Positions 45,001 to 52,733 of a stretch of 64,000 nt of DNA are shown piece by piece. Position 1 is the first letter of the stretch. Each line of letters begins with the position of its first letter. The position numbers were made by a program, and so were the translations under genes. A model generated the notes under the pieces. That model saw only the letters and a list, made by a program, of their open reading frames with translations. It was not told the DNA's origin and ran no database searches. The stretch is from an uncultured Croceitalea sp. (GTDB lineage Bacteria > Bacteroidota > Bacteroidia > Flavobacteriales > Flavobacteriaceae): contig CANLXH010000001.1 of NCBI GenBank assembly GCA_947495075.1, positions 744,001 to 808,000 on the forward strand, in the 5' to 3' direction.

Positions 45001-45699
45001 GTAGTAATCAGGTTTATCAGCAGATCTTGGAGCGAATTGGACCACTTTTGGACCTTTTATAAAAGCAACATTGTCTTTGTATGCCGAAACAATATCATTT
45101 GGATGTTCTGATGAGGTTTTCTTTATGAGTTTAAAGAGTGAAGAAGGCATTTCTTGCCCGTCAATCACAAAAGTACCATTGAATATTTTATGGCGACAGT
45201 GTTCTGAGTTTACTTGACTAAAACCAAATACTTCAGAATCTGTGAGCTTACGTCCTATTTTTTTTGCTAAATCCTCTAAGTATTCTACTTCGTCATCACT
45301 TAAAGCTAAGCCTTCTTTTTGGTTATAGGCAGCAATATCGTCAATAGGAAGAATTGGTTCTGGAGTCACATTTATGCTATAAATATCTTGATTTAGACTA
45401 TCATACATTTGAAAAAGCATAGGGTCAAAATCCATATAATTTTTAGAGACAGCTTTAAACTCTTCAATACGAATGATACCATCAACTCCCATATTCTGGG
45501 TAATCTCTGTTGCATTTGTGCTCCAAGGGGTTATCATTGCTGCACGTGGCCCAACAAAAAAGGCGTCTAGAGACGCCGCATTTAATTTAGGTTGGTTGCC
45601 AAACAACCAGCTTAATTTTTCTATGTTTTTAGTTGTAATTTCTTTAGCAGTTTGGACGGCAAAAACCTTAGTTGCCATATCCCCGAAGAAATGAATCAT
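42034..45699 (-). CDS. purL: Phosphoribosylformylglycinamidine synthase
   Basis: A 1221-residue single-chain FGAM synthetase, step four of de novo purine synthesis: FGAR, glutamine and ATP give FGAM, glutamate, ADP and phosphate. Start MIHFFG is typical of the Bacteroidota enzyme. The N-terminal PurS-like and linker regions precede two ATP-grasp-like AIRS halves (SEHCRHKIF; KAETHNFPTTVEPFNGAATG in parts; PTGKDSLSMKQKY). The C-terminal class I glutaminase domain has nucleophile cysteine in IGICNGCQL and the His/Glu pair of the triad in MPHIERSIFPW. It is transcribed alone, with a -7-like element upstream. No other purine genes lie in the window. Confidence 0.96.
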   Translation of the reverse strand: MIHFFGDMATKVFAVQTAKEITTKNIEKLSWLFGNQPKLNAASLDAFFVGPRAAMITPWSTNATEITQNMGVDGIIRIEEFKAVSKNYMDFDPMLFQMYDSLNQDIYSINVTPEPILPIDDIAAYNQKEGLALSDDEVEYLEDLAKKIGRKLTDSEVFGFSQVNSEHCRHKIFNGTFVIDGQEMPSSLFKLIKKTSSEHPNDIVSAYKDNVAFIKGPKVVQFAPRSADKPDYYEEQEFDSVLSLKAETHNFPTTVEPFNGAATGSGGEIRDRLAGGKGSLPLAGTAVYMTAYSRLEGSREWENAFPARPWLYQTPMDILIKASNGASDFGNKFGQPLIAGSVLTFEHQEDQKNLGYDKVIMQAGGIGYGKAEQALKDTPGKGDKIVILGGDNYRIGMGGAAVSSADTGEFESTIELNAVQRSNPEMQKRAANAIRGMVESHHNPIVSIHDHGAGGHLNCLSELVEDTGGHIDLDKLPVGDPTLSAKEIIGNESQERMGLVIGKEDINLLQRIADRERSPMYEVGNVTGEHRFTFESATKGDKPMDLALSDMFGSSPKTIMEDSTVETQYKDAEYTLEHFHKYLEQVLQLEAVACKDWLTNKVDRCVGGKVAKQQCAGPLQLPLNNVGVMALDFKGKEGIATSIGHSPISGLIDPIAGSRNSIGEALTNLVWAPLKDGLQSVSLSANWMWPCKNPGEDARLYKAVEAISDFVIALGVNVPTGKDSLSMKQKYKDQEVIAPGTVVISATGNCNDITKIVEPVLQKDGGGIYYINLSKDTFELGGSSFGQILNSIGNKAPSIVDATYFKSAFNTIQQLIVGGHILAGHDIGSGGLITTLLELCFADNNLGAELDLTSLGEQDIIKVLFAENIGVVIQTKDTTTEKVMQAAGLDFHKVGNVIEEGELRLKNHGVEIGLNIDSLRDTWFKTSYLLDDKQTANGLAKDRYDNYKEQPLQYKFPSLFTGNITHQNSSKDKPKAAILREKGSNSEREMANAMFLAGFDVKDVHMTDLISGRETLEDIQFLGAVGGFSNSDVLGSAKGWAGAIKYNEKANKVIKDFFNRPDTLSIGICNGCQLFMELDLINPEHEIHGKMSYNDSGKHESNFTSVEIQKNNSVMLSSLEGVKLGVWISHGEGKFNLPHSEDQYDIAAKYGYKSYPANPNGSDFNTAMLCDKTGRHLVTMPHIERSIFPWNWAHYPKDRQNDNVSPWLQAFVNARKWIENL

Positions 45700-45732
45700 A
45701 AGTGCTTAAATATTGAGCGGTTTAGCAAAATG

Positions 45733-45740
45733 CAAATTTA
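45733..45740 (-). promoter_or_regulatory. -7 promoter element of purL
   Basis: TAAATTTG on the minus strand, matching TAnnTTTG, 33 bp before the purL ATG. I see no TTG at the usual -33 distance, so the call is moderate. Confidence 0.45.
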
Positions 45741-45813
45741 CTATTTTTTGCTCCTTTAGGAGTAGGTATGTAAAACAGTTTTTAACAGGTATTATTAAAA
45801 TTGAATTTTTGTT

Positions 45814-46524
45814 CTAGTCTAAATCTGAATTCTTATCATTTGATGTTGTAACATATGCAAGCAAAGACATTCCTAAAAAGAATAAGACAGAAGATACAAT
45901 AATAGTGCTAAGTTTTAAAGCTATTATTTTTAATATAACTGCTATTATTATTATTATTGAAGAAACACAGGTAATATTAAAAGCTAAATAAACTTTATTG
46001 ATAAGAGATTTCGAGGGTTTTATTTTTTTAATTTCTGAAATTCCGAAAATCCTTGCTCTAGCTATAATAATTGGTTTTGAAGCATTAGCAACTAGCATTT
46101 GGAAAGTGTAGTTATCACCACTGTTTAAAAGTGTTGGGGTGAAAACTATTGATTCAGAATTATTTTCAAATTCGATTTCAAGATTTGATGGACTCTTATT
46201 GATTAGTTCTATTGATAAAATCTTTTCCCCATTATTGAAGTAAAATTCTAGAGGAGATTGAAAATCTTGATCTGAAATAGCTTTTCTACCGTTGTTAAGA
46301 ACTTTTATTGTCAAAATATGTAATACTTCTATTTCTTGATTGTTATAGGTAATTTTTAATCCCTTATATCTAGAATTTCGTTTAATAATTTCATCTTGGT
46401 AGATTATTTTATATCCCAATTGTTTTTTGTTGGAGTGTCGTTGATATAAAAAGCCAATAACAGTTGCAATTATAGGGAAAGCAATTGCACACAGAGCTAA
46501 TAAATTTTCATAAATCCAATTCAA
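45814..46524 (-). CDS. Membrane protein of unknown function
   Basis: A 236-residue protein I do not recognise. It has an N-terminal membrane helix (NLLALCAIAFPIIATVIGFLY), a soluble middle of about 140 residues rich in beta-strand-like segments (LHILTIKVLNNG; IVFTPTLLNSGDNYTFQMLV) and two C-terminal membrane helices (ITCVSSIIIIIAVILKIIAL and IIVSSVLFFLGMSLLAYV). The start codon is TTG 46524; no ATG in frame fits. The middle domain could face either side. It stands alone between purL and the CIA30-like gene with 65 bp upstream. Codon use and A+T content are higher than average, which may mean recent acquisition. Confidence 0.7.
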   Translation of the reverse strand: MNWIYENLLALCAIAFPIIATVIGFLYQRHSNKKQLGYKIIYQDEIIKRNSRYKGLKITYNNQEIEVLHILTIKVLNNGRKAISDQDFQSPLEFYFNNGEKILSIELINKSPSNLEIEFENNSESIVFTPTLLNSGDNYTFQMLVANASKPIIIARARIFGISEIKKIKPSKSLINKVYLAFNITCVSSIIIIIAVILKIIALKLSTIIVSSVLFFLGMSLLAYVTTSNDKNSDLD

Positions 46525-46589
46525 TTTTTTATATTTTTCGTAATGAAAATAAATGTAGAAATTTCTTTAATAATTTTGTGAATGGGGTA

Positions 46590-47129
46590 TTAATTAGTTT
46601 TCAACATCTCAATAGATTCCAAAATCAATTCAAATTTCTGTTCTTTTTTATTCCCTATTAAAAAGCGTAGTTCTTCAATAGTATTTTTATTAAAATCTGG
46701 CAGATTTAGTTTTCTCCCTCGAAAAGTGGGATAGAGATCTGCCAAGAGTAACTCTAGAATCTGCCACTCTCCTGTAGTTTTAAATTCTGTGATATAGTTA
46801 TAATACTCTTTTTTGTTTGCCTTTACTCGAAATTGGTAAGTTTTTCCATCACCTTTAAGTCGTATTCGAATTTTATTTTTGGGCGCAACTTTTATAGTTT
46901 CCATATCATATTTCACTGAAGAGAAACCCCCATTGTTTTCTATAGAAACTTCTCCATAAAATTTTCCACAGTCATCATTTGTTAATTCAAATCTTCCAGT
47001 AGAACGCCCGCCCATCACAACATCGTCTATAACAGACCAGTTTTTGGTAGTAGGATTTTCTTTAAAGTTTACAATGGTTTGTGAGGACATAATACTAGTT
47101 AGAAAAAACAAAATTAATATTAGTTTCAT
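46590..47129 (-). CDS. Exported CIA30-like protein
   Basis: A 179-residue protein of the CIA30 family (named for complex I intermediate-associated protein 30). The signal peptide is MKLILILFFLTSIMSSQ. Conserved family blocks: W-S-V-I-D-D-V-V-M-G-G-R-S-T-G near the start, GKFYGEVSIENNGGFSSVK, RIRLKGDGKTYQF and LRFLIGNKKEQKFEL, given in short parts. It is a galactose-binding-like beta-sandwich. In mitochondria a relative aids complex I assembly; bacterial exported members have no proven role. Its ATG overlaps the stop of the methyltransferase gene by one base (TAATG), so the two products are made in step. Confidence 0.85.
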   Translation of the reverse strand: MKLILILFFLTSIMSSQTIVNFKENPTTKNWSVIDDVVMGGRSTGRFELTNDDCGKFYGEVSIENNGGFSSVKYDMETIKVAPKNKIRIRLKGDGKTYQFRVKANKKEYYNYITEFKTTGEWQILELLLADLYPTFRGRKLNLPDFNKNTIEELRFLIGNKKEQKFELILESIEMLKTN

Positions 47130-47833
47130 TAGTTTTTAATAAAAACCATACAATGTTGCCAAGGTAGGTTGTCTATGTTTTTTTCTAATTTAAATCCTAT
47201 GGTTTTCATTTCAGAAACGGCTTGAATTTTACTCATTTTATGGAGCTTTTTTATAGGAACCTTCGGGTCTTCTGCTCGATATTCTATTAGGTACAACCTG
47301 CCGTTAGGTCGTAGCGCTTTTTTAATTGAAAGCATCATTTCATAAGGGTAACTCATCTCATGATAAACATCTACAATGAGTACTTTATCTACAGAATTTG
47401 CTTTTAAGTTTATACTTTTCTCACTTCCTTTAACTAATTCAACATTTGAAAATTTCCCTTCTTCTTTTTTATCTTTTATTGCAGCTAACATCTCTTCTTG
47501 GATATCAACCGCATAAATAATCCCGGACCTAGCTATTTTAGCCATTTTAAAAACATGATAACCAGAGCCAGCACCGATATCTGCAATATCATCTTCATCA
47601 GAAATATTCATATTATGAAGGAGAGTAGTCGTGTTTTCTTCTTTTTCCCGTTCGTCTCGCTCTAACCAAGACATTCCTTGATAGCCCATAACATGAGCAA
47701 TTTCTCGACCTTGATACCATTTTCCAATACCGTTGTAGTCGCCTTTCTTGTATGTATAAATCTCTGATTGCCCCAAGCTGTTCATACAACTTAGTAGAAA
47801 TAGAATACCAAGGATTTTTTTGCTAATTTTCAT
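47129..47833 (-). CDS. Exported class I SAM-methyltransferase-like protein
   Basis: A 234-residue methyltransferase-fold protein with a signal sequence (KKILGILFLLSCMNSLGQS; either a lipobox cysteine at 16 or cleavage after GQ). The SAM-binding loop is intact: IADIGAGSGYHVFKMA, then the acidic residue in IYAVDIQEEML and the block VDKVLIVDVYHEM with LRPNGRLYLIEYR. So the protein looks able to bind SAM, yet it should be exported, where SAM is not expected. The same combination is found elsewhere in Bacteroidota. It is coupled to the CIA30-like gene by a one-base overlap. Role unknown. Confidence 0.85.
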   Translation of the reverse strand: MKISKKILGILFLLSCMNSLGQSEIYTYKKGDYNGIGKWYQGREIAHVMGYQGMSWLERDEREKEENTTTLLHNMNISDEDDIADIGAGSGYHVFKMAKIARSGIIYAVDIQEEMLAAIKDKKEEGKFSNVELVKGSEKSINLKANSVDKVLIVDVYHEMSYPYEMMLSIKKALRPNGRLYLIEYRAEDPKVPIKKLHKMSKIQAVSEMKTIGFKLEKNIDNLPWQHCMVFIKN

Positions 47834-47924
47834 AAAACCAATTTTAATTCTCCTTGGTCAGGTCGTTATCAAAGATACTTAGCCGTACTCACTTAAATAC
47901 GTAATGAAATTTTAAAATGCCAAA

Positions 47925-49136
47925 CTATTTTTTGGTAAGTAGCGCCATATAAAATCCATCAAAACCGTGTTCTGAGGCATAGATGTTTTGCTCTTTTTCA
48001 AAACTAAAGTTTTTACCCTCTTCTGATGTTAAAAAGGATTTTACTTGGTTTGAATTTTCTTCAGGTAGAATAGAACAAGTTGCATACACCATTTTGCCTC
48101 CTGGTTTCACCATTTTAGAGTAGCTACGAAGAATATCATGTTGAACTCTTTTTATTTTCTCCAAAAATTCTGGTTGTAATTTCCATTTAGAGTCTGGGTT
48201 ACGCCGAATTACGCCTAAACCGGAGCAAGGAGCATCCAATAGTAAACGGTCAGCAGAATTATGCAATTTTTTAATCACCTTGGTAGATTCAATTGTTCGG
48301 CCTTCCACATTATGAACACCATTTCTACGGGTGCGGACTTTTAATTTTTTGAGCTTACTCTCATAAATATCCATCGCAATCAATTGTCCTTTGTTTTCCA
48401 TTAACGAAGCTAAATGCAATGCTTTTCCACCAGCCCCAGCACAGGCATCCACTACACGTTGACCTGGAGCTACTTCTAAAAATGGTGCTACTAACTGCGA
48501 TGATGCATCTTGGACCTCAAAAAAACCATTTTTAAACGCCTGTGTCACAAATACATTTTTACGTTCCACCAGCTTTAAGGCATCTTTTGCCCCAGAAATA
48601 GTTTCTGTTTCTATCCCTTCAACTTTTAATATTTCTTGGAGTTTTTGTTTGTTGGTTTTTAAAGTATTTGTTCTTAAGATAACTTCAGCTTGTTTATTAA
48701 GTGCTGCAATTTCTTTAGTCCATAAATTGTTTCCTAATGCTTTTTCTCCCAGTTCATCCATCCAATCTGGTACAGATTCTCTAAACTTTCTAATTTTTGA
48801 TAATTCATCAAAACGTCCTTTTATGCGTCTCTCAGGAGTCTCTTCAAGTTGTTTCCAATCTGGTAGTTGTATACCGCGCAATACGCACCAAACAGCAAAT
48901 AAACGAAACAAGTTTTGGCGTGAATAAGGCGCATTAACTTCTGCAATTTCAGTATACAGACGTTTCCATCTTACAATATCATAGGTGGTTTCTGCAATAA
49001 AACCACGGTCGCGTGCTCCCCAACGTTTATCATAACGCAATACTTTTTCAATTACTTTATCCGCATATTCATTCTCATTGAAAATCATTCCTAATGCATC
49101 AATAACGGCAAATACCAAATTTCTGTGTAAACGCAT
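47925..49136 (-). CDS. RsmB/NOL1-family rRNA cytosine-C5 methyltransferase
   Basis: A 403-residue cytosolic enzyme that methylates cytosine in rRNA using SAM. The N-terminal half is the NusB-like RNA-binding part of RsmB-type proteins. The catalytic half has the SAM loop VDACAGAGGKALHLA, then LIAMDIYESKLKKL, the motif IV cysteine region LDAPCSGLGVIRRNPDSKW and the motif VI cysteine in YATCSILPEENSNQV. Both cysteines needed by this family are present. A -7-type element lies 17 bp before the ATG. It stands alone and is divergent from the sulfatase operon. Exact rRNA position not derivable. Confidence 0.9.
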   Translation of the reverse strand: MRLHRNLVFAVIDALGMIFNENEYADKVIEKVLRYDKRWGARDRGFIAETTYDIVRWKRLYTEIAEVNAPYSRQNLFRLFAVWCVLRGIQLPDWKQLEETPERRIKGRFDELSKIRKFRESVPDWMDELGEKALGNNLWTKEIAALNKQAEVILRTNTLKTNKQKLQEILKVEGIETETISGAKDALKLVERKNVFVTQAFKNGFFEVQDASSQLVAPFLEVAPGQRVVDACAGAGGKALHLASLMENKGQLIAMDIYESKLKKLKVRTRRNGVHNVEGRTIESTKVIKKLHNSADRLLLDAPCSGLGVIRRNPDSKWKLQPEFLEKIKRVQHDILRSYSKMVKPGGKMVYATCSILPEENSNQVKSFLTSEEGKNFSFEKEQNIYASEHGFDGFYMALLTKK

Positions 49137-49153
49137 GGTTTTTAAATAAGATG

Positions 49154-49161
49154 CAAAGGTA
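49154..49161 (-). promoter_or_regulatory. -7 promoter element of the rRNA methyltransferase gene
   Basis: TACCTTTG on the minus strand fits TAnnTTTG and lies 17 bp before the ATG at 49136. A TTG at the normal upstream spacing was not seen. Confidence 0.45.
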
Positions 49162-49289
49162 ATTTTTCTTTTTTCATGATGTAATTAAACCTTTCCTCAA
49201 TTTAGTGGTCTTATTTGGAATAAATAGCACTTTTAGTATTGTATATCAATATCTGTTCAAAAAAAGCGTTTAACAATAAATTCCAAATC

Positions 49290-50660
49290 ATGAAAGTTTT
49301 TAAACCTACCTTCTCGCTGCTTTTTATGATAGTGGTCTTTTTTTCGTGTTCAACGGATAGCGTTACGGCACCAGAAGAAACAGACGATGAAGTGGCTGTA
49401 GAAGATGAAGAGACTACCAATGAAAATACGGATAGTAACGGTAGCTCACAACCAAATATCCTTTTAATAATTGCGGATGATATGGGATTAGATGCTTCTC
49501 CAGGATATAGTCTAGGAACTGCCAAACCAAACATGCCCAACTTACAAAATATGATAAGTTCTGGACTTACTTTTACGAATGTATGGTCTTACCCAACCTG
49601 CACGCCTACACGTGCAAGTATGATTACTGGGAAATATGGATTTAGAACCAACGTGCTTAAAGTTGACGACCCACTATCTACTACAGAAATAGCAATCCAA
49701 AAATACATTACAGATAATAGTACTGCCAATTATAGTAATGCAGTTATTGGAAAATGGCACTTATCCAGAGATAACGACCACCCCGAAATGATGGGAGTTG
49801 AATATTTTGCTGGTTTTAAAAGTGGTGGAGTTCAAGATTATACGAACTGGACGCTATTGGAAAATGGAACTACAAGTAATTCTACAACCTATACTACCAC
49901 AAAATTCACAGATTTAGCCATTGATTGGGTTGCCAATCAAGATAATCCTTGGTTTTTATGGTTGGCATATAATGCACCCCATACGCCTTTTCATTTACCA
50001 CCTATAAACCTGCATTCACAAGGAAATTTGCCTACAGACCAAGCCAGTATAGATGCAAACCCGATACCATATTATATGGCATCATTAGAAGCTATGGATA
50101 CTGAAATAGGGCGATTATTAAATTCTATGTCAAATGAAGAAAGGGCTAATACCATCATCATTTTTGTAGGTGATAACGGTACTCCAAATCAAGTACAACA
50201 AGACTATCCTAACCGTAGGGTAAAAGGTACAGTATATCAAGGAGGGGTAAATGTACCTATGATAGTATCTGGAGCTACTTTAACTAGGATGAACGAAACA
50301 GATGATGCACTTATAGCTACCGTAGACATTTTTGCGACGATTGCTGATATGACGGATACAGGTACTACGGAACTGCATGATAGTAAAAGTTTTAAAAGCT
50401 TATTGAGTACCGCAAACGCTGAAGAAAGAACGGTTGTGTATACTGAAGTTGGGAACGATGCAGGTACTAAAGATCTAGCCATTAGAAATGCAACACATAA
50501 GTATATCCTTTTTTCTGACGGCTCAGAAGCCTTATATGATTTAAGTAAAGATTTATTGGAAGAAATCGATTTGTTAAGTTCAAACCAGTTACCGTTGAGT
50601 GAAGCTGATGAACAACAGCGAGATGCATTGGTTGAAGCACTAAATAACCTCACTAATTAA
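49290..50660 (+). CDS. Sulfatase lipoprotein (type I formylglycine-dependent)
   Basis: About 456 residues from ATG 49290; an upstream in-frame start would put 17 residues before the signal. Lipobox VFFSC (C20) is followed by a long acidic tether (APEETDDEVAVEDEETT), typical of surface-exposed flavobacterial lipoproteins. The active site C104-T-P-T-R108 is the C-x-P-x-R motif whose cysteine becomes formylglycine. Metal residues D63-D64 lie in IIADDMG, and the histidine pair region is IGKWHLS and NAPHTPFH, with GDNGTP near the C-terminus. It would remove sulfate from polysaccharides or other esters. No maturase is in the window. First gene of a five-gene lipoprotein operon. Confidence 0.9.
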   Translation: MKVFKPTFSLLFMIVVFFSCSTDSVTAPEETDDEVAVEDEETTNENTDSNGSSQPNILLIIADDMGLDASPGYSLGTAKPNMPNLQNMISSGLTFTNVWSYPTCTPTRASMITGKYGFRTNVLKVDDPLSTTEIAIQKYITDNSTANYSNAVIGKWHLSRDNDHPEMMGVEYFAGFKSGGVQDYTNWTLLENGTTSNSTTYTTTKFTDLAIDWVANQDNPWFLWLAYNAPHTPFHLPPINLHSQGNLPTDQASIDANPIPYYMASLEAMDTEIGRLLNSMSNEERANTIIIFVGDNGTPNQVQQDYPNRRVKGTVYQGGVNVPMIVSGATLTRMNETDDALIATVDIFATIADMTDTGTTELHDSKSFKSLLSTANAEERTVVYTEVGNDAGTKDLAIRNATHKYILFSDGSEALYDLSKDLLEEIDLLSSNQLPLSEADEQQRDALVEALNNLTN

Positions 50661-50705
50661 TTATAGTACTATTATGCTTAACTAATAAAAATTTAAACCT
50701 ATAGT

Positions 50706-51503
50706 ATGAAATATTTAAAACCCTTTTTAATTGTATTAGTTCTTTTTTCTAGTTTTAATTATTCCTGCTCCACTAGCAACGATGATACTCCGGTTGATAT
50801 GGAATCTATGGAAGAAGAAACTGCCGAAGAAAACATAGATGATAGGATGTATGATATCAGCAGCATTTTAAGTTTATTTGAAGGAACAGAGCTGTCTTAT
50901 GAAATAAATGGTGACAACGTTATTTTTACGACCGCGGACCTTCCTAACCATAAAAGTCCGTATTGGGAAACTTCTAACGAATTGTATGAAGCTTACAACG
51001 GTTCTAATACTAATTTTAATAAGAACCCAAATCAAATTTTGGAACAGAATATTGTATTTACAATACCCTTAAACCCTACTGCGGCAAGTATGAACGAAGC
51101 TACCCGATTAGGTCCAATAGGAATTTCTAGGAATGGGGTTGTTTTTTACAACCAATATGCAGGACCAAACAATCAACCTTTAACAAGTGAAATTAATTCT
51201 TTTGACCAGTATTTGGGGCATCCACAAAATTCTGGACAGTACCACTACCATATAGAGCCTTCTTTTTTAACGGGAACTTTTGGTTCTGATGCATTTCTAG
51301 GATTATTGGCCGATGGTTTTCCTGTATACGGACCAATGGAAAATGGAACACAAGTGACTAATGATGATTTGGATGAATTTCATGGACATACTAGTGTTAC
51401 ACCAGATTTTGCAGACGGAATCTACCATTATCATATTACAGATGCAGACCCTTACTTAAACGGTAACGGATATTATGGAACACCAGGAAATATAAGTATG
51501 TAA
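50706..51503 (+). CDS. YHYH-domain lipoprotein
   Basis: A 265-residue lipoprotein (lipobox FNYSC near residue 21), again with an acidic tether (DMESMEEETAEEN). Two Y-H-Y-H motifs, GQYHYHIEP and GIYHYHITD, define the YHYH family, along with FLGLLADGFPVYGP and the DEFHGHTS segment that carries more histidines. The histidine arrangement suggests metal binding, plausibly copper, but no function is proven. It starts 45 bp after the sulfatase and ends 6 bp before the MORN-like gene. Confidence 0.87.
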   Translation: MKYLKPFLIVLVLFSSFNYSCSTSNDDTPVDMESMEEETAEENIDDRMYDISSILSLFEGTELSYEINGDNVIFTTADLPNHKSPYWETSNELYEAYNGSNTNFNKNPNQILEQNIVFTIPLNPTAASMNEATRLGPIGISRNGVVFYNQYAGPNNQPLTSEINSFDQYLGHPQNSGQYHYHIEPSFLTGTFGSDAFLGLLADGFPVYGPMENGTQVTNDDLDEFHGHTSVTPDFADGIYHYHITDADPYLNGNGYYGTPGNISM

Positions 51504-51509
51504 GTCTTT

Positions 51510-52070
51510 ATGCGGATTCTTGTAATACTTCTTCTTATTTTAATAAGCTTACAATCTTGCCAAAGACAAGATTTAGAAGTGAATAGGTCTGACCCTGCAC
51601 TTCACTTAAAAAATGGAGTGCTACACTACCAAGGCAAACCTTTTAACGGGACACTTTTTGCTAAACACGACTTTGATACTTATAAAATGAAGATAGCTTA
51701 TAAAGACGGTAGAAAGGATGGTTTGGAACAGCAGTGGTATTTAAACGGAGAAATAGCACAGTTCCGTACCTACCATAAAGGAGTTAAGGTTGGTAACCAT
51801 TTGGGATGGTGGCCCAATGGCACCCCAAAATTTGCCTATACGTTTAATGATGAAGGCGCTTATCATGGTAAAAGGGAAGAATGGTATAAAAATGGGCAAC
51901 TTGTGCTTAGTTTCAATTATGTGGATGGAAAAGAACAGGGTAGGCAACGTATGTGGAACGATACAGGAAAAATAAAAGCTAATTATGACGTAGTAGGAAA
52001 CGAGCGTTTTGGGCTAATTGGTCTAAAAAAGTGTTACACTTTAAACATAAATTCCAATGAAATTAAATAG
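51510..52070 (+). CDS. MORN_2-repeat lipoprotein
   Basis: A 186-residue lipoprotein (lipobox LQSC). It is built of MORN-type repeats, each near 23 residues with a G-x-x-x-G/Y core: KDGRKDGLEQQWYLNGE, KVGNHLGWWPNGTP, AYHGKREEWYKNGQ, KEQGRQRMWNDTGK. Databases often call such proteins YwqK antitoxins, but nothing here supports a toxin partner; a structural or binding role at the cell surface is more likely. Its last 14 bp overlap the start of the SCO gene, so they are translated together. Confidence 0.85.
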   Translation: MRILVILLLILISLQSCQRQDLEVNRSDPALHLKNGVLHYQGKPFNGTLFAKHDFDTYKMKIAYKDGRKDGLEQQWYLNGEIAQFRTYHKGVKVGNHLGWWPNGTPKFAYTFNDEGAYHGKREEWYKNGQLVLSFNYVDGKEQGRQRMWNDTGKIKANYDVVGNERFGLIGLKKCYTLNINSNEIK

Positions 52071-52713
52071 CACCTTACTGCTTTTACTCTTGTGTTTTCT
52101 GAATTCCTGTACCGATAGCAATAAGGTAAAAGAGGAGTCCGTTGAAGATGCTAAAATGGTAAATCGGTTACCATATTTTAATTCGGCTTTATTTACACCA
52201 GATTGGGAAGAGGGAGTCCACAAAATCCCAAATTTTTCGTTTACGAATCAAATGGGGGAGAAGGTAACTAATAAGACCTTTGAAGGTAAGATTTATGTAG
52301 CAGATTTCTTTTTTACAATGTGCCCGGGGATTTGTCCAAAGCTTACCAAAAATATGAGTACACTACAAGATGCTTATAAGAACGATTCCAATATTCTGTT
52401 GATTTCGCACTCGGTGATGCCTTGGTTTGATACTGTAGAGAAATTAGCGGATTATGCCACAACAAATGGAGTAAGCCTACCAACGTGGAATCTGGTGACA
52501 GGAGATACCAATACTATTTATGATATTGCCCGAAATGGTTATTTTGCAGATGAGGATTTTGTAAAAACCCAAGATGCATCAGATTTTATACATACAGAAA
52601 ATTTTATTTTGGTTGATGCAAAAGGTTACATTAGGGGAGTGTACAATGGTACTTTGAGCCTAGAGATAAAACGCTTAATGCGTCATATTGAAATCCTTAG
52701 GAAAGAGCTTTAA
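52057..52713 (+). CDS. SCO1/SenC-family copper chaperone lipoprotein
   Basis: A 218-residue thioredoxin-fold lipoprotein (lipobox FLNSC, C18). The copper/thiol site C89-P-G-I-C93 (FFFTMCPGICPK) and the distal histidine H179 (SDFIHTENF) are the three SCO copper ligands. SCO proteins deliver copper to the CuA centre of cytochrome c oxidase or to other cupro-enzymes. No oxidase subunit lies nearby, so the client is unclear; the YHYH protein upstream is a candidate by context only. It overlaps the MORN-like gene by 14 bp and precedes the propeller gene by 20 bp. Confidence 0.92.
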   Translation: MKLNSTLLLLLLCFLNSCTDSNKVKEESVEDAKMVNRLPYFNSALFTPDWEEGVHKIPNFSFTNQMGEKVTNKTFEGKIYVADFFFTMCPGICPKLTKNMSTLQDAYKNDSNILLISHSVMPWFDTVEKLADYATTNGVSLPTWNLVTGDTNTIYDIARNGYFADEDFVKTQDASDFIHTENFILVDAKGYIRGVYNGTLSLEIKRLMRHIEILRKEL

Positions 52714-52733
52714 TTTTTGTACTACTTTTGAGT

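Noticed and set aside
51510-52070. YwqK-type antitoxin of a toxin-antitoxin system
   Set aside because: The name comes from automatic labels for MORN_2 repeats. The protein is a lipoprotein in a copper/sulfatase operon, and no toxin gene lies beside it.
52723-52730. TACTTTTG as a -7 promoter for the Ycf48-like gene
   Set aside because: It matches TAnnTTTG but lies only 3 bp before the start codon, so transcription would begin inside or after the ATG.
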